A DNA stretch of 25,392 nucleotides, from contig JADGJA010000294.1 of the NCBI GenBank assembly GCA_027596035.1, positions 1 to 25,392 on the forward strand. The letters run 5' to 3'. Positions 19,702 through 25,392 of this stretch are shown in pieces; the first letter of the stretch is position 1; each line of letters opens with the position of its first letter. The DNA is from Thoreauomyces humboldtii (taxonomy: Eukaryota > Chytridiomycota > Chytridiomycetes > Spizellomycetales > Powellomycetaceae). Position numbers and translations under genes: made by a program. A model generated the notes under the pieces. The model saw nothing but the letters and a program-made list of their open reading frames with translations. It was not told where the DNA came from and searched no databases.

Positions 19702-21033
19702 ATGTCCCCACCGCAAGACCCAATATCCTCTCCTTTATCTACCTCTTCAAGGGCTCGCAACCCTCGTAATATGGTATCGGGCGAGGACCAGGTCGCCAGT
19801 GAAGCGGGGCGTTCGATTTTCCTTGCCTCTGGCTCGGATCTGAGAAACCATTGGCTCCCACTGATCCCGTCCGACGAACTCTCAACCACGAAACCAGCCA
19901 GCCTCCATCTGTGGGTAAGGGTGGCCGTGTAAAGCCAGGCTCATACATGAAATGTCTAATGAATTCTGTCAATAAAGGGAGATCCGATAGTCATGTACCG
20001 TGAACCCGCGAGCTCGCTCGCTGTGGCCCTCTCGGACCGATGCCCACACCGCGCGGCCCCTCTCTCCCTCGGACGTCTCACTTCAGGCGTCCTCGAATGT
20101 CGTTATCACGGCTGGCGCTTTGACACGGAAGGGGTGTGCGTTCACGCTCCATCCAAGCCATCTAAACCGCCGGCCGCTGCAAAAATCAGATCCTATCCCG
20201 TGCGAGAAGCGGACGGTTGGTGTTGGGTCTGGCCGGGAGATGTGGACAAGGTGGACCAGGCACCAGGTCCAGAGGTTCACCTCGCTTGGGGTAGACCCAA
20301 GGAGGTGGTGCCGTGGACGGGATACGTTGATCTCGACATCGATCATAGTCTGCTGGTGGAAAACTTCCTGGACCCTGCTCATCTGCCTTTCACTCACGAT
20401 ACGACACTCAGCAAATCGGAGAATGCAACGACGATGACCATCGCTGATCTCGCCTTCTCGAAATGGTCCGTCAAGGGTCGCCAAGTTACACCAGAGCGGC
20501 CGGATCTACCCGCAGTTGAGTTCGAGTTCAAGGTCCCCTGTCTCGTGGCACTCAAATTCCGGAGACGAGGATCGCCGCCTCTCGGAGCGGATCAGGCCGC
20601 TGGCGTGTCCACGGCCCCGTTCGCTCCCTTCGATCAGACGTTTTACGCTGTCCCGACGCGTCAAGGTCACTGTCGGTTCATCTACTTTCAGAGGATCCCC
20701 GTCCTGCCGTCGCCCACCTCTCCGCTCTTCTCGTGGGCCCCACCTCTTCGCTCGTTTCTGTATTGGTACCTCCACAGGTTCAACCACAGGGTCCTCACCG
20801 AGGACTACGAGCTACTCAAGGGCGTGCAGAGAAACCTAGCTCACGGGGCAAGCGCGTTCGATTCGAGCACGGCCGTGTCCGCCGACGCGGTCGTTGGGCT
20901 CTACAGAGAGTGGTGGAGGAAGAGTTTGGGTGGAAAGGTGGGGAAGAAAGTTTGGTTCCAGAAGTTTGAAGGAGCGAGAGACATTGAAGACATTGCCCTT
21001 GATGGTAACGGATGCCCTGGAGGCAGCTGTTGA
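19702..21033 (+). CDS. Rieske non-heme iron oxygenase, pheophorbide a oxygenase/Tic55-like
   Basis: Two exons (19702-19914, 19978-21033) give 422 aa. The Rieske [2Fe-2S] site is intact: C93-P-H95 in DRCPHRAAPLSLG and C112-x2-H115 in LECRYHGWRFD. The catalytic mononuclear iron site shows the family pattern in LLVENFLDPAHLPFTHD (E199, N200, D203, H206, H211). The N-terminal NHWLPLIPSDEL and the C-terminal EDYELLKGVQRN blocks also fit the PaO/Tic55/VanA-type alpha subunit. Such enzymes hydroxylate or cleave cyclic substrates using O2 and a reductase or ferredoxin partner; none is encoded nearby. The protein ends GCPGGSC. The plant proteins carry C-terminal membrane helices and a CxxC pair; here only one moderately hydrophobic stretch (SFLYWYLHRF) is seen. 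Substrate unknown. The intron uses an AAG acceptor; without splicing the frame stops, and starting at 19993 would drop the conserved N-terminus. Confidence 0.87.
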
Positions 21034-21248
21034 ATATGGAATATAAATGGAATATAAAACCCAAACGCCATTTTCTTCCCATTACGTGATGCAGTACAGC
21101 GTCGCATCCATATGATTGACTAGACCGTAAAACACGTACAGTGTACAGTACAGTAGTCCCGTCCCTCCCCCTGGACAGAAAGAGCAACAGACGAAAACAA
21201 AAAAAGTATTTAGAATGATATAGGAAGTTGAGAAAGTGTAACCACACG
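21034..21248. other. Convergent 3' region between the Rieske gene and KCS1
   Basis: About 215 bp of untranslated sequence. On the KCS1 sense strand (minus) three TGTAC units occur within 18 nt at about 21136-21153, roughly 100 nt after the KCS1 stop. On the plus strand the sequence just after the Rieske stop has AT-rich repeats of GGAATATAAA type, a possible polyadenylation region. Confidence 0.45.
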
Positions 21249-24200
21249 CTATATCTGCCGCGCCTGCAGGTCGATGGTACGTCGTCTTTGCAACGAGGGG
21301 TCGCCTTTGACATCGCCCGTCTCGCCCAAGACGGCTGTGGTCACAGAAGCGGATGACGGAACGGTCATCTCTCCTAAGCCACCTCGTGCGGATGCAGGAG
21401 TGAGACTGGGTGTTCTCCTCACGAGCATGAACCCGCTGGCTCGTCGCCTGACATCTTGTCCAGCACCACCGCCGCTCGCGAAAGATGTAGCAGGGGCCAT
21501 CGTTCGGTCGTCCGGCCCCGTGTTTCCAGCCGAGATCGTGTTGACGAGTAGATTGCCGTCCTCTTTCGCGAGAGAGGAGACGGCAGCTGCAGCTGCACCC
21601 CCACTGCCGGCAAACAGAAGCGGTTCGGGAAACAGGATCCCGCCTTGTCCGACATTGGGCACCGCGATGCCTGTAGTCTGGGCAAGGTTGGTCGGAAACG
21701 CAGCGGCATCGGCGCTGGCAACGGCCGATCCACCTGCAGCATGCAATTTCTGAGCGGTTGTAAGCGCCGACTTCTTGACGTGAGCTCTCGGTCGAGCCGG
21801 GTCCGCGAGATGAGCGTGAAGGTCCTCGAAGCTGTGGATAAGGGTTCGAAGTCCGAGAAGATATCCGTTATCTGGTCCGCGTGTCGTCGGTGGGAACGGC
21901 ACCCGGATGATGCCACCCGCATTGGCATCGGGTCCCTCGATCGGCGTCGAAGGAACGGAAGTGGTCGAATCTTCTTCGAGCTTGCGAAGGACCTGCGCGT
22001 TTGACACGCAGTTGGCAAAGTCGATCATCTTCATGTCCACGTCCCTGGCGGCAGCCAGATCCACCGCTTCTCCCTCGTCCCCGGTCAACAAAACCGAGAA
22101 AGCGTCGCCTAGGCCGTCCGCATCGTCCTCGACTGTATCCTCATCTCCGTTCTTGGATGCGTCCGCGGCCCAAGCGCCGTCGTAGAGGATCAACAGACTG
22201 CTTGCGTAGAAACGATATGACGGCATCTTTGCTACGACCGCATGAAGGCTTCGAAGTTTCTCCAGCATTCGCGGGATATAGCCGACGAGGTAACTTTCGC
22301 CATTGTCGAGGAAGGAAAGAAGTGACTGCTGGAAGTTGGCGACGTTGATCTGACGCCCAACGTACTTGTCGAGGTACGTGAAAGCCCCTGTGTTCTCCTT
22401 GTAGACCTGCGATGGCAAGACAGTCATTAGTATCAAGCAAATCACGGAGGCTGAGCTCCTTGGCAGAGACGCACCTGCATGCCACATATCCGGACGCCGA
22501 GGGTCCAGCTGGTACTTTTCTCACACTTCTTTTCCTGCGATGCCCTCTTCTCAGCAGACGCCAAGACGCCGTGCTGTCGTCGTCCCATCTTCAAATCTAG
22601 GATGCAGGGAAACCGAAGTCCCGACGTCAAATCCTGCAAGAGCAGAAACTGATCGGTCCGCCGACGTCCGCCAGCGGCCGCCTCGTCTGCAGCGGCTGCT
22701 CCTCCAAGCTTGGAAGCCGCGTTGTGATAGAGATGCAAGGACCAAGGGTTATAAGTCACGGATGCGGAGCCAGCCGGAGCCGTGTGGGTGCGAATGAGGG
22801 TAGCCGGCGCAGTCAATCCGTGAGCATGCGGGTGCAACGGGGGTCGACCATGGGCTACGGGCGTCACTGCAGTCGAGCGGGTAGGCGTCGCAGGTGTCAG
22901 GAGAACCGGCGGCAGATCAACCGTATGTTCCAATGCAGCCGGTGACGGTCGTAATGGTGTCGACGGAGATCGGATGAGACGCACGCCCTGCGACGAAGGG
23001 CGTAAATTTGCTTTACGAGGATGCGCATCAGGCGCGCGGTCTTCTTCTTCTTCGGATAGCTGGAAGATTGGAGAAAGCACATCGGCGCCGTCCCCAGAGT
23101 CATGCTCCGCCCGAGGATGGTGCTTCGGATGTTGAGTTGGAGGATGCTGTGGCTGGTGATCACGCAGTTCGTCGACGGTCTCTTGCACGACGCTCGGTGG
23201 TGGAGACGGTGTACTGGGGTCCTCAATCCGCTGCTCGGAAGAAAGAGGTGATTTTGCCTTCGTAGGCGTGAGAGTTCGTGGGTCGCTGTCAACCATAGGG
23301 ATCGGGCACGCTGGCCGCTCTGCAGGACTGCTGAAAGAGTGCCTACGCTGCATAGCTCCGATTGCGGATCTCAGCTGCGCGAAGCGAGCTCTCAGACTCT
23401 GTGGCGAGAGAGCATCCTTGAAAACTTGCGCCTGCAGTTTCCGACTGTAGAGCGAGACGTTATTGACCGAGTCACATGAACTACTAGAACGATTGTCAAG
23501 GTCGTCGTGATCGTCCAACAAGATGTGCTTGTTCTCTTCAAGTATGACAACAGGAGTACCTTCCGCAACGCCAAATATATTGGCATCTTCCGGAACAGTG
23601 CTGTACGTGACGTTAACGACGCCTAAATACGTCGCTATGAAAGATTTGATTTCAGGGTGCATTGTTTCGACGGCCTCGTAGAAATCACGCTCCTTCGAGT
23701 TGAGAGGTTTGCAGAGAGCCTTATCGGAAAAGCGAAGAAACGACGCATGTCCGCCAACCTGATTCTTGTAGGGAACGAGAGGCAAAGAACGAGGCGAGTC
23801 CCGCACCCCACGCCAGTCAGAATCCAGCTCAGGTTCATAATCATCATCGTCCTCGTCATCGCTATTGTTGAAAGACATGGACCGTGCGTGACGAGTAGTT
23901 CTTAGAGATCTTGGCATGCTTTGGCTTTTACTCATTCCAGCGTCACTCTGATAGTTATGCAGCGAATGGTAGCTGGCGGATGGTGAGACGATCGACGAAG
24001 AGGACGAGGCTGTGCGGTGAGACTTTGGCCTATCGCCGAGAGATGGTATCTGCACGGGAGCAGAAAGTGTGGCTTCAATGGGATATCCCCATTGACTGAA
24101 CTCTGCTGATCCAAGCGATCCTGCCGCTGCCGCGGCGGCTAAAGATCCCCTCTGCAAGACGGAAGAAACGCTGCTCATGGAGGGCCCTTTGGAGATAACA

Positions 24201-24977
24201 TTCTCGGTTTCCAATGGTAAGCGTGATGCGCAAAAATCTGGGGAAGTCGCAATGATGTTGGCAAGGAAGTCATTGCTCAAGGACTGCGATAGTTGACCCT
24301 GAGTTTCGGAAGAGAGCCCCGAGTCGGCAGGAAGGACGACACGCATGCCTATGCTGGGGATAGGCAAAACATCGTTCGACGGGAATGACTGCCTGTCCAA
24401 CCCTCCAACGGACTTTACAACGCTCGTCAGGGAGCTCGGCTGAATTGCAGGTGGTGATCCTGAATAGGGAAGAGATTACCAATATATGGGAGTCAGAAAT
24501 TTGCAGTGCTATAAGAAAAAATCGCAGGGCCGGCCGAGCCAGGCCAAACAGCACAGAGCAGCGAGCTGAACGGCTGAAAGGGAAGGAGGGGCAGGGCTGT
24601 ATTTCTTTTGTACAAGTACCATTCCGTAGACCTAAAACGCCCTCATCATATTGTCCGACACCATCGAAAGATGAACGCGGCGGGAACATGTCAAACGCCG
24701 ATGGGTTTCCTCGCGGCAACGGAGACCCCACGCTGGTGCCGAGCTGCGGTCGCTCAGACAACCCATCCCCCGAGTTTTCGCGAGCGCGGCGCGGTGCCGC
24801 GCCAGACGTTGCAGGAACGGCTGCAACAGCAAAGACCGAGCTTGGGGACGAGGGAGACAGTGCGTTGAGTGGAAGCGTGATATCGTTCAGAAAGAGAAGT
24901 CCCTTGTCGCAGACAGAGAAGGAATGAGCGTCCGGAATGGCTGCGAGCGGAGGGGTAGGTGTAGCGACAGGCAGCAT
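21249..24977 (-). CDS. KCS1: Inositol hexakisphosphate kinase (Kcs1-like)
   Basis: Three exons (24977-24620, 24459-22475, 22406-21249) give 1166 aa. Kinase landmarks: FLRFSDKALCKPLNSKERDFYE and SFIATYLGVVNV in the N-lobe, NKHILLDD, the inositol-phosphate kinase signature PCILDLKMG (PxxxDxKxG, D742, K744, G746), TSWTLGVRICGMQ joined by intron 2 to VYKENTGAFTYLDKYVGR, SSLLILYDG (850-858), KMIDFAN (metal-binding D about 910), and GPDNGYLLGLRTLI. This family makes inositol pyrophosphates (IP7) from IP6 and controls phosphate, vacuole and stress signalling. A Ser/Pro/His-rich insertion of roughly 270 residues sits between the N-lobe block and the signature, and about 200 residues of low-complexity tail follow the domain. 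The 350-residue N-terminus is disordered with an acidic patch (NNSDDEDDDDYEPELDSD). Intron 1 (24460-24619) is the longest here, 160 nt. Exon joins are all in phase; the exact start is less certain. Confidence 0.93.
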
Positions 24978-25392
24978 GCGATCCAGGGAACTTCTGTCGG
25001 GGATTCAGAACCACTGGAAAGGGAAGTGTCGTAGTCGCCCTGGAAATGGTAATTGAAATGACCGACGGTGACAGTGAGGGAACGTTCTGAGCCTATCTTG
25101 CGAGACAAAGGCCAAGTTACTCGTGGTACGATATCAGATTGCCGTTTCGTGTGAAGGTGCGCGGATAGGTCTCAACAGTCGAAGAGGTCAACAAGTGAGG
25201 AGGAGGAAGTTGGGTTGTTCGGTCCAGAGGCGGGACAACGTGCTGTGGTGTGTGGGAAAATAGCAACTGGAGAGGGGAAGGAGAGAGAGAGCGAGAGAGG
25301 AAGCTCAAGCAGTTCGACGTCTTGTTGACGCGAAACGTGACCTCCGTTTTGGGACGGGGACGGAGACGGTGGGTGGCTGGTGGGAATGTCAC
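24978..25392 (-). promoter_or_regulatory. KCS1 upstream region
   Basis: About 415 bp upstream of the chosen KCS1 start. On the minus strand it is pyrimidine-rich, with a CT run at about 25273-25305, typical of a fungal transcription start region. An open frame at 25392-25117 (minus) reaches the window edge but shows no recognisable protein and no clear splice to KCS1. No gene is supported. Confidence 0.4.

Noticed and set aside
1..25392. Search by eye for tRNA or rRNA genes, transposons with terminal repeats, CRISPR arrays, and a defence or biosynthetic cluster
   Set aside because: Nothing convincing was found: no T-loop/B-box context, no long direct or terminal repeats, and the genes are unrelated single functions on alternating strands.
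25117..25392. Possible N-terminal exon of KCS1 at the right edge (minus strand)
   Set aside because: Low-complexity Pro/Leu/Ser translation from pyrimidine-rich DNA, ending in a stop, with no convincing donor joining it to 24977.

Overview
The window is a gene-dense piece of a nuclear genome from a fungus, most likely a basidiomycete. The evidence is short introns (28 modelled, all but one 60-84 nt, the exception 160 nt) with GT...AG ends and CTAAC/CTAAT-type branch points, 3 to 6 exons in most genes, and a set of conserved fungal proteins. I cannot fix the lineage below phylum from sequence alone. There are no rRNAs, tRNAs, transposons, CRISPR arrays or operons. Genes alternate between strands, so intergenic regions are mostly short convergent tails (about 120-310 bp) or shared divergent promoters (about 120-590 bp).

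Layout from left to right: (1) DBP10, a nucleolar DEAD-box helicase (+), with unusual RGG/GAR tails at both ends; (2) a small Dpy-30/Sdc1 COMPASS subunit (-), split over three exons; (3) an acidic orphan protein (+); (4) a MacroD-type macrodomain ADP-ribose hydrolase (-); (5) a C2H2 zinc-finger regulator (-); (6) an RraA/HMG-aldolase-family protein (-); (7) a PSR1-type FCP1/NIF phosphatase (+), six exons; (8) YTH1/CPSF30 (-), with five CCCH fingers and a zinc knuckle; (9) RRP6, the nuclear exosome exonuclease (+), six exons; (10) a PQ-loop seven-helix membrane protein (-), six exons; (11) a pheophorbide-oxygenase-like Rieske oxygenase (+); (12) KCS1, inositol hexakisphosphate kinase (-).

Most genes are informational or signalling housekeeping genes: 60S ribosome assembly (DBP10), H3K4 methylation (Sdc1), mRNA 3'-end formation (YTH1), nuclear RNA decay (RRP6) and inositol pyrophosphate signalling (KCS1). 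YTH1 and RRP6 are divergent neighbours that both act on RNA 3' ends. The less ordinary genes are the Rieske oxygenase, which shares a very short promoter with the PQ-loop protein, the RraA-like protein, and the acidic orphan. I found no gene cluster that looks like a defence, mobile or biosynthetic system. The most interesting signals are the repeated use of AAG 3' splice sites (four introns), an acid-free, arginine-rich, ATG-less open leader in front of the macrodomain gene, and a perfect hairpin that contains the stop codon of the zinc-finger gene.
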